From a bacterium BMS3Bbin07 (GTDB taxonomy: Bacteria > Nitrospirota > Thermodesulfovibrionia > Thermodesulfovibrionales > JdFR-85), in contig BDTQ01000296.1 in assembly GCA_002898135.1 (NCBI GenBank), positions 1 through 8,114 of the forward strand: a DNA stretch of 8,114 bases, read 5' to 3'. The translations under genes were made by a program, and so were the position numbers. The number at the start of each line of letters is the position of its first letter. Position 1 is the first letter of the stretch. Below are positions 1 to 6,470 of this stretch, in pieces. Below the pieces are notes generated by a model. The model was given only the letters and a program-made list of their open reading frames with translations, made no database searches and was not told the origin of the DNA.

Positions 1-681
1 AGAACGCGGATAGAGATGCGCCAGATTGGTGTGAGGGACGAGTTAAAGTTGATCGGCGGCATTGGTGTGTGCGGCAGGGAGTTTTGCTGCCGGTCGTTCC
101 TTACAAGTTTTGCCCCTATCTCGATCCGCATGGCAAAGGAGCAGGAGCTGGTATTGAATGCCGCCAAGCTTTCCGGTGTATGCGGCAGGCTGATGTGCTG
201 CCTCAGCTATGAGTATGATGAGTGGCAGGCAGATGAGATTGATGAGGTTGTTCCCGAGGACCCGATGAATGGGTGTCTTTGCGGAGATTGCAATTCAGAG
301 AGTTCGGAGAGTCTTGTGTCATCTCTGACGCAGGGGGACAATGCCCCTGCTCCAGAGAAAAAGAGGGAAGAATCCAGGTCTGCAAGGGATAAATCGTCCG
401 CCGGTGGTGGGTTTAAGGAGAGGAAGAGGCCTGCCAGGCAAAGAAAGCCGGCATCTAATGAGCGTAGTGGTGCGGGCAGTGACAGTTCCTCCGGTGCTGA
501 TGCAGGTCGTCCCGAGACAGTGGCAGGGGATAAGATATCCGCTGATACCTCCGGGTCAGCAGAAAAGGGTGATATTGAGACGAAACAGCCTGATGCCTCC
601 CAGGAAGACAAGACCGGGGCAGCCAAGAAGAAGAGGCCTCCCTTCAGGCACAAGAATAAAAAGAGGAGGAAACACAGGTAG
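1..681 (+). CDS. ricT: PSP1-domain protein, RicT/YaaT family (3' part only)
   Basis: The frame is open from the first base, so the start lies outside the window; 226 residues plus a TAG stop are visible. The first residues (RTRIEMRQIGVRDE) read straight into the core of the PSP1 C-terminal domain. Two hallmark cysteine motifs follow: CGREFCC (C24, C29, C30 of the fragment) and CGRLMCCLSYEY (C61, C66, C67). In Bacillus the homologue RicT forms a complex with RicA and RicF that carries iron-sulfur clusters and supports RNase Y-dependent mRNA processing; whether that holds here is unknown. A third cluster, GCLCGDC (C92, C94, C97), lies just after the domain. From about residue 100 the protein is Ser/Lys/Glu-rich, looks disordered, and ends in a strongly basic KKKRPPFRHKNKKRRKHR tail that could bind RNA (inference). 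The gene ends 2 nt before metG, a common neighbour of PSP1 genes. The family call is firm; the symbol is by homology only. Confidence 0.86.
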   Translation, partial: RTRIEMRQIGVRDELKLIGGIGVCGREFCCRSFLTSFAPISIRMAKEQELVLNAAKLSGVCGRLMCCLSYEYDEWQADEIDEVVPEDPMNGCLCGDCNSESSESLVSSLTQGDNAPAPEKKREESRSARDKSSAGGGFKERKRPARQRKPASNERSGAGSDSSSGADAGRPETVAGDKISADTSGSAEKGDIETKQPDASQEDKTGAAKKKRPPFRHKNKKRRKHR

Positions 682-683
682 AG

Positions 684-2618
684 ATGCATAATAAATTTTA
701 CGTCACCACTCCCATATATTACGTTAACGATACCCCCCATATCGGGCATGCCTATACAACGGTTGCTGCTGATATCCTTGCAAGGTTTAACCGTCTCAGG
801 GGAATCAGTGTCTTTTTTCTTACCGGTACGGACGAGCATGGACAGAAGGTCCAGAAGGCGGCAGAGGAGAAGGGCCTTACACCGGGCGAACATGCCGATA
901 CCATGGTGAAGAATTTTGAAAACCTCTGGAAGAAGCTTGATATATCAAATGATGCATTCATAAGGACAACGGATGAAGAACACCGGAGTGTTGTCCGTGA
1001 GATGCTTGAAAAACTCAAACAGAAAGGCAGGATTGTAAAGAGGGCTTATAAGGGATGGTACTGTACGCCTGACGAGAGGTTCTGGACAGAGAAGGAACTG
1101 CTTGACGGTAACTGCCCGGAGTGCGGGAGGCCCGTTGAGGAGATAGAGGAGGAGAATTATTTCTTTCTCATGTCTGAATACAGGGAAAGGCTCATCAGGC
1201 ATATAGAGGACAATCCCGGATACATCCTGCCTGAGACAAGGAGGAATGAGGTTATGGGGTTTTTACGCTCCAGGGACCTTGGAGACCTCTGCATATCGCG
1301 GCCTAAAAAGAGACTTTCGTGGGGAATACCCCTTCCCTTTGATGAGGATTACGTGACCTATGTCTGGTTTGACGCCCTGCTAAATTATTATTCTGCAACC
1401 CGTTATCTTGCACCGCCCCTGGGGACCGAACCCTGGTGGCCTGCTGATCATCACATTGTCGGCAAGGATATACTGACAACACATGCGGTCTACTGGTCAA
1501 CCATGCTGATGGCTCTTGATATGCCTTTGCCGGGAAATATATTTGCCCACGGCTGGTGGACTGTAAAGGGAAGAAAGATGTCCAAATCCGTCGGGAATGT
1601 GGTTGACCCAAACGAAATGATCGAAAAGTACGGGGCGGATGCCTTCAGATACTTCCTCTTCAGGGAGGTTCCGTTCGGCCTTGACGGTGATTTTTCCGAA
1701 GATGCACTTATTGGCCGCATCAACAGTGACCTTGCAAATGATTTGGGTAATATTTTGAGCCGTACCCTGACCATGATAGAAAAATACAGAGAGGGTATAA
1801 TTCCCGAGGCAATTGACGGCAAGGACAGGGAAGGTATGGAAAAAAGGATCAGGGCGTGGTTTGATGCAGAATCAACAACCGGCATGTCAAACATTTTTGG
1901 TGGTTTTCTGGAAAAACTCGAGTTCCACCATGCACTTGCCCTGTTATGGAAGGTTATGGGTGAGATAAACGAATATATACAGCGTGCGGCTCCCTGGAAA
2001 GAAAAGGATGAAGGAACTCTATCCAATACGCTTTATACCATTGCCGAGGCCCTCGGTATACTCGCAGTCTATCTCTTTCCGTTTATGCCTGCTACGGCAG
2101 AGAAGATGTGGGGCCAGCTCGGTATTGACGGCAGGATAGGAGAAAGAAAAGAATTGCCGAAATGGGGAGACCTGCAGGTCAGCGGCAGGAGGGTGAGAAA
2201 GGGAGAGCATCTCTTCCCAAGGATTGAAAAGCGTAAGGAAGAAAAGAAAGAGGCTGTCCCTGACAAGAAAGCAAAAGAGGAAAAAAGAGAAGATACAGGC
2301 CTTATATCCATAAACGATTTTGCCGGGGTTGAGCTTAAGGTCGGAAAGATACTGGAGGCCGAGCGTGTTAAGGGCTCAAATAAACTCATAAAACTGCAGG
2401 TGGATACCGGAGAGCAACGGCAGATTGTTGCGGGGATCGGCAAGGTATACAGCCCGGAGCAGCTTGTGGGCAAAAAGGTTGTCGTGGTTGCAAATTTGAA
2501 ACCCGCAAAACTCATGGGAATTGAATCCCGGGGTATGCTCCTGGCTGCCAATGACGGGGAGAAGCTTGTCCTTGTAACTCCTGAGGGAGATGTTGGGGTG
2601 GGGGCAGGTGTCAGGTAG
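684..2618 (+). CDS. metG: Methionyl-tRNA synthetase with C-terminal tRNA-binding domain
   Basis: This cytoplasmic enzyme charges tRNA-Met with methionine using ATP, for both initiation and elongation. The 644-residue protein starts MHNKFYVTTPIYYVNDTPHIGH, with the class I HIGH signature at 19-22 and KMSKS at 298-302. The tRNA anticodon-binding helical domain covers roughly 350-510. A charged Lys/Glu linker at about 515-538 leads to an EMAPII/Trbp111-type tRNA-binding OB domain at about 543-644, which in this family also drives dimerisation. The zinc-knuckle region has C127, C144 and C147, but Asp at position 130 where zinc-binding relatives usually have Cys. The ATG lies 2 nt after the preceding PSP1-family stop. 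A purine-rich AGGAGGA at 664-670, inside the end of that gene, may be its ribosome site although the spacing (13 nt) is long. The length is normal for the family. It ends 19 nt before the CCA end of the convergent tRNA-Ser. Confidence 0.98.
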   Translation: MHNKFYVTTPIYYVNDTPHIGHAYTTVAADILARFNRLRGISVFFLTGTDEHGQKVQKAAEEKGLTPGEHADTMVKNFENLWKKLDISNDAFIRTTDEEHRSVVREMLEKLKQKGRIVKRAYKGWYCTPDERFWTEKELLDGNCPECGRPVEEIEEENYFFLMSEYRERLIRHIEDNPGYILPETRRNEVMGFLRSRDLGDLCISRPKKRLSWGIPLPFDEDYVTYVWFDALLNYYSATRYLAPPLGTEPWWPADHHIVGKDILTTHAVYWSTMLMALDMPLPGNIFAHGWWTVKGRKMSKSVGNVVDPNEMIEKYGADAFRYFLFREVPFGLDGDFSEDALIGRINSDLANDLGNILSRTLTMIEKYREGIIPEAIDGKDREGMEKRIRAWFDAESTTGMSNIFGGFLEKLEFHHALALLWKVMGEINEYIQRAAPWKEKDEGTLSNTLYTIAEALGILAVYLFPFMPATAEKMWGQLGIDGRIGERKELPKWGDLQVSGRRVRKGEHLFPRIEKRKEEKKEAVPDKKAKEEKREDTGLISINDFAGVELKVGKILEAERVKGSNKLIKLQVDTGEQRQIVAGIGKVYSPEQLVGKKVVVVANLKPAKLMGIESRGMLLAANDGEKLVLVTPEGDVGVGAGVR

Positions 2619-2637
2619 GGTTTTTTAAGGTGATGAA

Positions 2638-2728
2638 TGGCGGAGGGGGTGAGATTCGAACTCACGGAGGCCGTTCAGACCTCAACGGTTTTCAAGACCG
2701 TCGCCTTAAACCACTCGGCCACCCCTCC
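2638..2728 (-). tRNA. tRNA-Ser (anticodon UGA), CCA encoded
   Basis: Read on the minus strand, the gene begins GGAGGGG at 2728 and its acceptor stem closes with CCCCTCC (plus-strand 2642-2648). The discriminator G is at 2641 and an encoded CCA at 2638-2640. The anticodon arm ACGGT-CTTGAAA-ACCGT places the anticodon TGA at plus-strand 2692-2694, so it reads UCN serine codons. The T arm is GTGAG-TTCGAAT-CTCAC. The long variable arm (TGAGGTCTGAACGGCCTCC) is the class II feature expected of tRNA-Ser. It is convergent with metG and divergent from rpsU. A plus-strand reading of this stretch gives a spurious peptide and is not a gene. Confidence 0.97.
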
Positions 2729-2764
2729 TTAATTGGTTCAGATAACCAGATAATAATAAATGAA

Positions 2765-2770
2765 ATTATA
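2765..2770 (-). promoter_or_regulatory. Candidate -10 box for tRNA-Ser
   Basis: The minus strand reads a perfect TATAAT here, about 37 nt upstream of the tRNA 5' end, which would give a leader of about 29 nt for RNase P to remove. No good -35 hexamer is found 16-18 nt further upstream (GGACTA at 17 nt). The surrounding DNA is AT-rich, so a chance match is possible. Position and lack of another candidate are the main support. Confidence 0.42.
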
Positions 2771-2807
2771 ACAAAATTGCCAGCTTTTAGTCCTCTTTTC
2801 GCTTGCC

Positions 2808-2837
2808 TTGACAGTGATAAACTTTTGCTGGTATAGT
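2808..2837 (+). promoter_or_regulatory. Sigma-70 promoter of rpsU and downstream block
   Basis: A perfect -35 TTGACA (2808-2813) is followed after 18 bp by TATAGT (2832-2837). TGG directly before the -10 (2829-2831) fits an extended -10 (TGn). Transcription would start near 2844, leaving a leader of about 40 nt that is very AT-rich and shows no obvious structure. This is the strongest promoter-like sequence in the window. It sits between the divergent tRNA-Ser and rpsU. It probably drives rpsU and yqeY, and perhaps the genes beyond. Confidence 0.8.
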
Positions 2838-2884
2838 ATTTTTATTTTTTAAAATATATAAATAGAGAGGAGTGTGGTTAGTGG

Positions 2885-3085
2885 ATGCCCTCTGTGAGTG
2901 TCAGGAAAAACGAGTCCTTCGAGCTTGCACTGAAGAGGTTTAAGAAACAGTGTGAGAAAGATGGAATACTCTCGGAGATCAGGAAACGGGAGCATTATGA
3001 AAAGCCGAGCGTCAAGAGGAAGAAAAAGATACTTGCAGCGCGGAAAAAAGCTCTCAAGAAAATGAGACTGTATCAGGGAAGGTAA
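2885..3085 (+). CDS. rpsU: Small ribosomal subunit protein bS21
   Basis: This 66-residue, highly basic protein has the bS21 signature: [20 protein letters not shown] at the N-terminus, then a REHYEKPS segment and a Lys/Arg-rich helix ending KKMRLYQGR. bS21 binds the 30S platform near the 3' end of 16S rRNA and helps translation initiation. Length is typical. The ATG at 2885 is the only credible start, because an in-frame TAG sits just upstream at 2879-2881. A Shine-Dalgarno AGGAG at 2868-2872 precedes it by 12 nt. It is the first gene after the promoter at 2808-2837. Its TAA is directly followed by the yqeY ATG, so translation of the two is probably coupled. Confidence 0.98.
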   Translation: MPSVSVRKNESFELALKRFKKQCEKDGILSEIRKREHYEKPSVKRKKKILAARKKALKKMRLYQGR

Positions 3086-3529
3086 ATGTCCATACTGGAA
3101 AGGATTGACAGCGACCTGAAGGTTGCGATGAAGTCTTCTGAAAAGATCAAGGTTTCAACTCTCAGAATGGTGAAGGCTTCTCTGAAGAACCTTGAAATAG
3201 AAAAAGGAGAGCTTTCAGATGACGATGTAATCGGGGTGCTGAGTACCCAGGCAAAACAGAGAAGGGAGTCCATCTCCGAGTTTGAGAAGGGTGGAAGGCA
3301 GGACCTTGCAGATCAGGAGAGGGAGGAACTTGCTGTCATCCTGAGTTATCTGCCCGAGCAGTTATCGGAGGAGGAGCTTGCCGGTATAATCCTGGAAACT
3401 ATAAAGGAGACTGGTGTGTCTTCCCTGAAAGATATGGGCCGGCTTATGAAGAGCCTTATGCCGCGGGTAAAAGGCAGGGCTGACGGCAAGCTGGTAAGTC
3501 GGAAGGTGAAGGAATTATTGGGGAATTAA
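3086..3529 (+). CDS. yqeY: GatB/YqeY-domain protein
   Basis: The 147-residue protein matches the free-standing YqeY family in length and layout. It has an N-terminal helical part (MSILERIDSDLKVAMKSSEK, then STLRMVKASLKNLEIEKGE), a central QAKQRRESISEFEKGGR motif, a DLADQEREELAVILSYLPEQ stretch, and a C-terminal part ending KGRADGKLVSRKVKELLGN. The same fold forms the tail of GatB in tRNA-dependent amidotransferase, where it contacts tRNA. The role of the stand-alone protein is not established; a link to tRNA or translation is inferred from the fold and from its neighbour rpsU. The ATG follows the rpsU TAA with no spacer, and AGGGAAGG at 3075-3082, inside the end of rpsU, can serve as ribosome site. 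No terminator with a T-run follows it. Confidence 0.94.
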   Translation: MSILERIDSDLKVAMKSSEKIKVSTLRMVKASLKNLEIEKGELSDDDVIGVLSTQAKQRRESISEFEKGGRQDLADQEREELAVILSYLPEQLSEEELAGIILETIKETGVSSLKDMGRLMKSLMPRVKGRADGKLVSRKVKELLGN

Positions 3530-3536
3530 TAGTACT

Positions 3537-3679
3537 ATAAAGACTTAAAGAATTTGCCTGGACAGGATTAACAGGATGGACATGATAAAACAAAATAGAA
3601 TTATTTTTATCAGTTTAATTTAAAAAAGAAATCCTGTAAATCCCGTTAATCCTGTCTAAAAACAGTAGTTAGTCTTTAT
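3537..3679. repeat. Nested palindromic intergenic element with 9-nt tandem units
   Basis: Three inverted pairs are nested here. The outer pair is ATAAAGACT (3537-3545) and AGTCTTTAT (3671-3679), perfect over 9 bp. The main pair is 3561-3586 and 3631-3656, matching at 22 of 26 positions. The inner pair is TGATAAAA (3583-3590) and TTTTATCA (3605-3612), perfect over 8 bp; it overlaps the main left arm, so both cannot form fully at once. Each main arm consists of three 9-nt units: ACAGGATTA, ACAGGATGG, ACATGATAA on the left and ATCCTGTAA, ATCCCGTTA, ATCCTGTCT on the right. It looks like a small dispersed palindromic or MITE-like repeat. No transposase gene or clear target duplication is visible. 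The function is unknown. Confidence 0.75.
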
Positions 3680-3710
3680 TATTTCCCATCATACAACATA
3701 AAACATAAAA

Positions 3711-3715
3711 AGGAG
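3711..3715 (+). promoter_or_regulatory. Ribosome binding site of the NIF3-like gene
   Basis: AGGAG ends 6 nt before the ATG at 3722, an ideal Shine-Dalgarno and spacing. It fixes the start of the downstream gene and contrasts with dnaG, which has none. The AT-rich DNA between the palindrome and this site contains TATTAT at 3677-3682, but with no matching -35, so I do not call a promoter. Confidence 0.75.
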
Positions 3716-3721
3716 AACAGG

Positions 3722-4672
3722 ATGACACTTGGTGAACTATACGAAAATGCGGTCTCGATCGGTATCGGCAATGATCCCAGAGGTATTGATATTGTTAATA
3801 ATGAACTGTCATCTACCAAAAAAAACCTTGATGAACTCAAAGACAGGGATAAAGAGTTTTTTGATAAGGAGACACTTAAAAACCCTTATGCCGACTCCAG
3901 AATACTCTATGGCAATGGTGACGAGGAGATAAAGACAATCCTTGCGGGGATTGACATAGAAGTGGGCGAGGTAGTGCTTGCCGACCAGTTGAGGTCAAAG
4001 GGAAGGACAATAAGCATGCTGCTTTCTCATCATCCTGAAGGCCGGGCCTATGCCCATCTTTATGATGTTATGAGAATGCAGTCGGATGTGCTCCACAGGT
4101 TTGGCGTGCCCATTAATATTGCAGAGGATCTGATGGAGGGGAGGATAAAAGAGGTTGAGCGAAGGCTCATGCCGGTTAATCATACCCGTGCCGTAGATGC
4201 AGCGAGACTCCTTGACATACCTTTTATGTGCCTCCATACCCCGGCCGACAATATGGTTGCATCTTATCTGCAGGGAGTCTTCGACGAGAGAAAGCCTTAC
4301 AGGATAGAGGATGTAGTCGACCTCCTGCTGGAGGTGCCTGAATACAGGCAAGCCAAAAAGATTGGTTCCGGACCAAAGATACTCATTGGCTCGGAAAAGA
4401 GAAAGGCCGGAAAAGTCTTTGTTGATATGACAGGCGGCACCGAGGGTTCGAAGAAGATATTCAGCAGTTTAACTGCTGGTGGCGTCAGTACGATAGTGGC
4501 TATGCATCTGAGCGAGGATCACCGGAAGGAGGCTGAGAAGAACCACCTCAACGTTGTTATTGCCGGACACATTGCAAGTGACAATGTAGGTGTTAACCTT
4601 CTGCTTGACAGGGTCCTTGACGATACGATCGAGATAATTGAATGTTCCGGCTTCAGCCGGGTCACGAGATGA
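3722..4672 (+). CDS. NIF3-like (NGG1p-interacting factor 3 type) putative metal-binding protein
   Basis: The 316-residue soluble protein has no signal peptide or membrane segment. It resembles divergent NIF3/DUF34 proteins. From memory, the family's dinuclear metal site (E. coli YbgI) uses a His-His pair, an Asp, and a C-terminal His-x3-Glu. Matching positions are visible: H103-H104 in LLSHHPEG, H172 and D176 in HTPADN, and H283 with D287 in GHIASDN, where Asp takes the place of Glu. An acidic helical N-terminal extension of about 80 residues (NELSSTKKNLDELKDRDKEF, then DKETLKNPYADSRILYG) precedes the core. VNHTRAVDAARLLDIPFMC and VDMTGGTEGSKKIF look well conserved. The biochemical role of the family is not settled; hydrolase activity and a link to damaged metabolites or cofactors have been proposed. 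A good Shine-Dalgarno precedes the ATG. Its place between yqeY and dnaG is not the usual order. The family call is likely; substrate is unknown. Confidence 0.8.
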   Translation: MTLGELYENAVSIGIGNDPRGIDIVNNELSSTKKNLDELKDRDKEFFDKETLKNPYADSRILYGNGDEEIKTILAGIDIEVGEVVLADQLRSKGRTISMLLSHHPEGRAYAHLYDVMRMQSDVLHRFGVPINIAEDLMEGRIKEVERRLMPVNHTRAVDAARLLDIPFMCLHTPADNMVASYLQGVFDERKPYRIEDVVDLLLEVPEYRQAKKIGSGPKILIGSEKRKAGKVFVDMTGGTEGSKKIFSSLTAGGVSTIVAMHLSEDHRKEAEKNHLNVVIAGHIASDNVGVNLLLDRVLDDTIEIIECSGFSRVTR

Positions 4673-4760
4673 TATCGAAGTTTTTTTGGTTTTAATAAAA
4701 TTAATAATACAGTTTAGTTTCGTTCACTTACCGTTTTTTGTATTTTGAAAAAAACCTTCT

Positions 4761-6470
4761 ATGGATTTAAGCAATGTTGTTGAGGAGATCAAGACTCGCC
4801 TTGATATCGTAGACCTGCTTTCCGGGTATATTGATCTGAAAAGGGCAGGGCAGAATTTTAAGGCCCTCTGTCCGTTTCATACTGAAAAGACTCCCTCTTT
4901 TGTTATAAGTCCGGATAAACAGATATTTCACTGTTTTGGCTGCAATGCCGGTGGGGATGTTGTTACATTTATCATGAAGTATGAAAACATCTCCTTTCCC
5001 GAAGCGGTCAGGGCGCTTGCCGAGAAGGCAGGTGTCAGGATTGAGCAGGAATCCGTCAGGTCATCTGAAACCAGGACATTGAGGAAGAGGCTTATAGAGA
5101 TGCACAAGGATGCCTGTGCCTTTTATGAGAGTGAGCTGGGCAGGAATGCACAGGCAAGGGATTATCTCAAGAAAAGGGGGCTTTCGGATGAGACGATCGG
5201 GCTGTTTACAATAGGATTTGCCCCCGGGGGGAACCTGCTCTTAAAATTCCTGAAGACAAAGGGATATGCGGAGAGCGATATACTCGCCTCAGGGCTGTGT
5301 AAGGATACAGAGCGGGGGAAGATGGATACCTTCAGAAACAGGGTTGTCTTTCCGATATCCAATGTCCGGGGAGAAGTGATCGCCTTTGGTGGGCGAATCC
5401 TTATTGACAATGCCCGTGCCCCCAAGTATCTGAATTCACCGGAGACCATCCTTTTTAAGAAATCTTCCGAGCTCTTTGGTCTTAACCTTGCAAAGACAGA
5501 TATAAGAAAGCGGGGGTATGTAATTATGATGGAGGGTTATCTGGATGTTATCACTGCCCACCAGCACGAAATAAAGAATTCCGTGGCCCCTCTCGGAACC
5601 GCACTCACAGAGGCCCAGGCAAAAAAACTGAAGGCACTGACAAAGAAAATACTGCTTGTGTTTGACTCTGATGATGCAGGGATTAAGGCCTCGGTCAGGG
5701 CCCTTTCCCTGCTGTATGAGGATGGTTTTGTTGCAAAGGTATTATTGCTGCCGTCAGGAGACGATCCTGATACGTTTTTGAGGAAGAAAGGACGTGATGC
5801 CTTTCAGCAGAAATTCAGGGATGTTATGGGGCTTGTTGATTTCTACCTCTCTCTTTCCGGGGAAAGGGTTGACATTGTGCGGGATTTAATACTTATAATT
5901 TCCAGGGTAACGGACGGCATAATAAGGAGCGATTTAATCAGGGAGGTATCGGAAAAAACAGGGCTTTCGGAGCAGTTTTTGAGGGAGGAACTGAATCTCC
6001 TGAGGAAGAAACCCGGTCTGTTCCGTAGTGATAGAAAGAATGCCGAGCCAATGTCTGCTGAAAGGTTTCTCCTGGGGGTATACCTTTCTTATCCGGAGCA
6101 TGTCCACTTGATAAGAGAGAGTATCACACCGGCTGAGATTGAAGATAAGAGTGTGAGGGCCATATTCGAGAAACTTTATTTTTCGTCTGTCTCAAAGCTT
6201 GAGGAAATTACGGCAAAACTCAACGAGCATGACCTGGCCATTGTTACAGGGGCAACCATGGGACTCAACATCGACGGTGAGGAGGTTGAAAAGAATATCA
6301 GGGATTGCATAAGGACCATCAGGTATAAGAAACTTAAGAGAAGACTCAGGGACCTGGAGATGGAGATCAGGATTGCTGAAAACAGGGGTGAGGGACACCT
6401 TATTAATAACCTGCAGGATCAGATGAATCTCCTGATCAAGAAGGGGGGAGCGGATGAAGGAGTATTTTGA
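4761..6470 (+). CDS. dnaG: DNA primase
   Basis: DnaG makes the RNA primers for chromosome replication and works with the DnaB helicase at the fork. The 569-residue length is normal. The N-terminal CHC2 zinc domain has C37, H40, C58 and C61 ([11 protein letters not shown] and [10 protein letters not shown]). The RNA polymerase core follows, with the [18 protein letters not shown] segment. The TOPRIM catalytic motifs are EGYLDV (258-263, catalytic E258), DSDDAG (302-307) and DDPD (334-337). Residues from about 425 form the variable helical C-terminal region that binds the helicase. The start is fixed by an in-frame TGA at 4746-4748 and by the typical [20 protein letters not shown] opening. No Shine-Dalgarno is visible in the A- and T-rich leader, which suggests low translation. 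Its 3' end overlaps rpoD by 17 nt. Confidence 0.98.
   Translation: MDLSNVVEEIKTRLDIVDLLSGYIDLKRAGQNFKALCPFHTEKTPSFVISPDKQIFHCFGCNAGGDVVTFIMKYENISFPEAVRALAEKAGVRIEQESVRSSETRTLRKRLIEMHKDACAFYESELGRNAQARDYLKKRGLSDETIGLFTIGFAPGGNLLLKFLKTKGYAESDILASGLCKDTERGKMDTFRNRVVFPISNVRGEVIAFGGRILIDNARAPKYLNSPETILFKKSSELFGLNLAKTDIRKRGYVIMMEGYLDVITAHQHEIKNSVAPLGTALTEAQAKKLKALTKKILLVFDSDDAGIKASVRALSLLYEDGFVAKVLLLPSGDDPDTFLRKKGRDAFQQKFRDVMGLVDFYLSLSGERVDIVRDLILIISRVTDGIIRSDLIREVSEKTGLSEQFLREELNLLRKKPGLFRSDRKNAEPMSAERFLLGVYLSYPEHVHLIRESITPAEIEDKSVRAIFEKLYFSSVSKLEEITAKLNEHDLAIVTGATMGLNIDGEEVEKNIRDCIRTIRYKKLKRRLRDLEMEIRIAENRGEGHLINNLQDQMNLLIKKGGADEGVF
6443..6450 (+). promoter_or_regulatory. Ribosome binding site of rpoD inside dnaG
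   Basis: GGGGGGAG, read with the preceding AA, gives a strong purine-rich ribosome site just before the rpoD ATG at 6454. An in-frame TGA at 6433-6435, with no start codon in between, makes 6454 the earliest possible start. Because the site lies within the last dnaG codons, dnaG translation passes over it and the two genes are likely coupled. Confidence 0.75.

Noticed and set aside
207..893. 228-codon minus-strand open frame over the RicT-type gene and metG start
   Set aside because: It lies opposite two clearly conserved genes, has a low-complexity Ser/Leu-rich translation that mirrors the basic tail, and shows no family motifs.
1490..2665. Long minus-strand open frames over metG (178 and 198 codons)
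   Set aside because: They are shadows of metG codon use, overlap each other, and one runs into the tRNA-Ser; no recognisable domain.
2630..2836. 68-residue plus-strand reading frame beginning MMNGGGGEIRTHGG
   Set aside because: It is the antisense of tRNA-Ser plus the rpsU promoter region; this kind of peptide is a well-known false gene over tRNA-Ser.
3561..3656. Short CRISPR-like array
   Set aside because: Units are only 9 nt, contiguous without spacers, and inverted between the arms, so it is not a CRISPR.
3537..3679. The palindrome as an ordinary intrinsic terminator of yqeY
   Set aside because: The loop is 44 nt, the stem is not GC-rich near its base, and no T-run follows either arm.
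4647..4687. Possible terminator of the NIF3-like gene: CCGGC-TTCA-GCCGG hairpin and a later T-run
   Set aside because: The hairpin is inside the coding end and the T-run starts about 20 nt after it, too far for an intrinsic terminator.
4718..4746. Leaderless-type promoter for dnaG (TTTCGT, 17 bp, TATTTT)
   Set aside because: Both hexamers are poor matches and the area is simply AT-rich; not enough to call.
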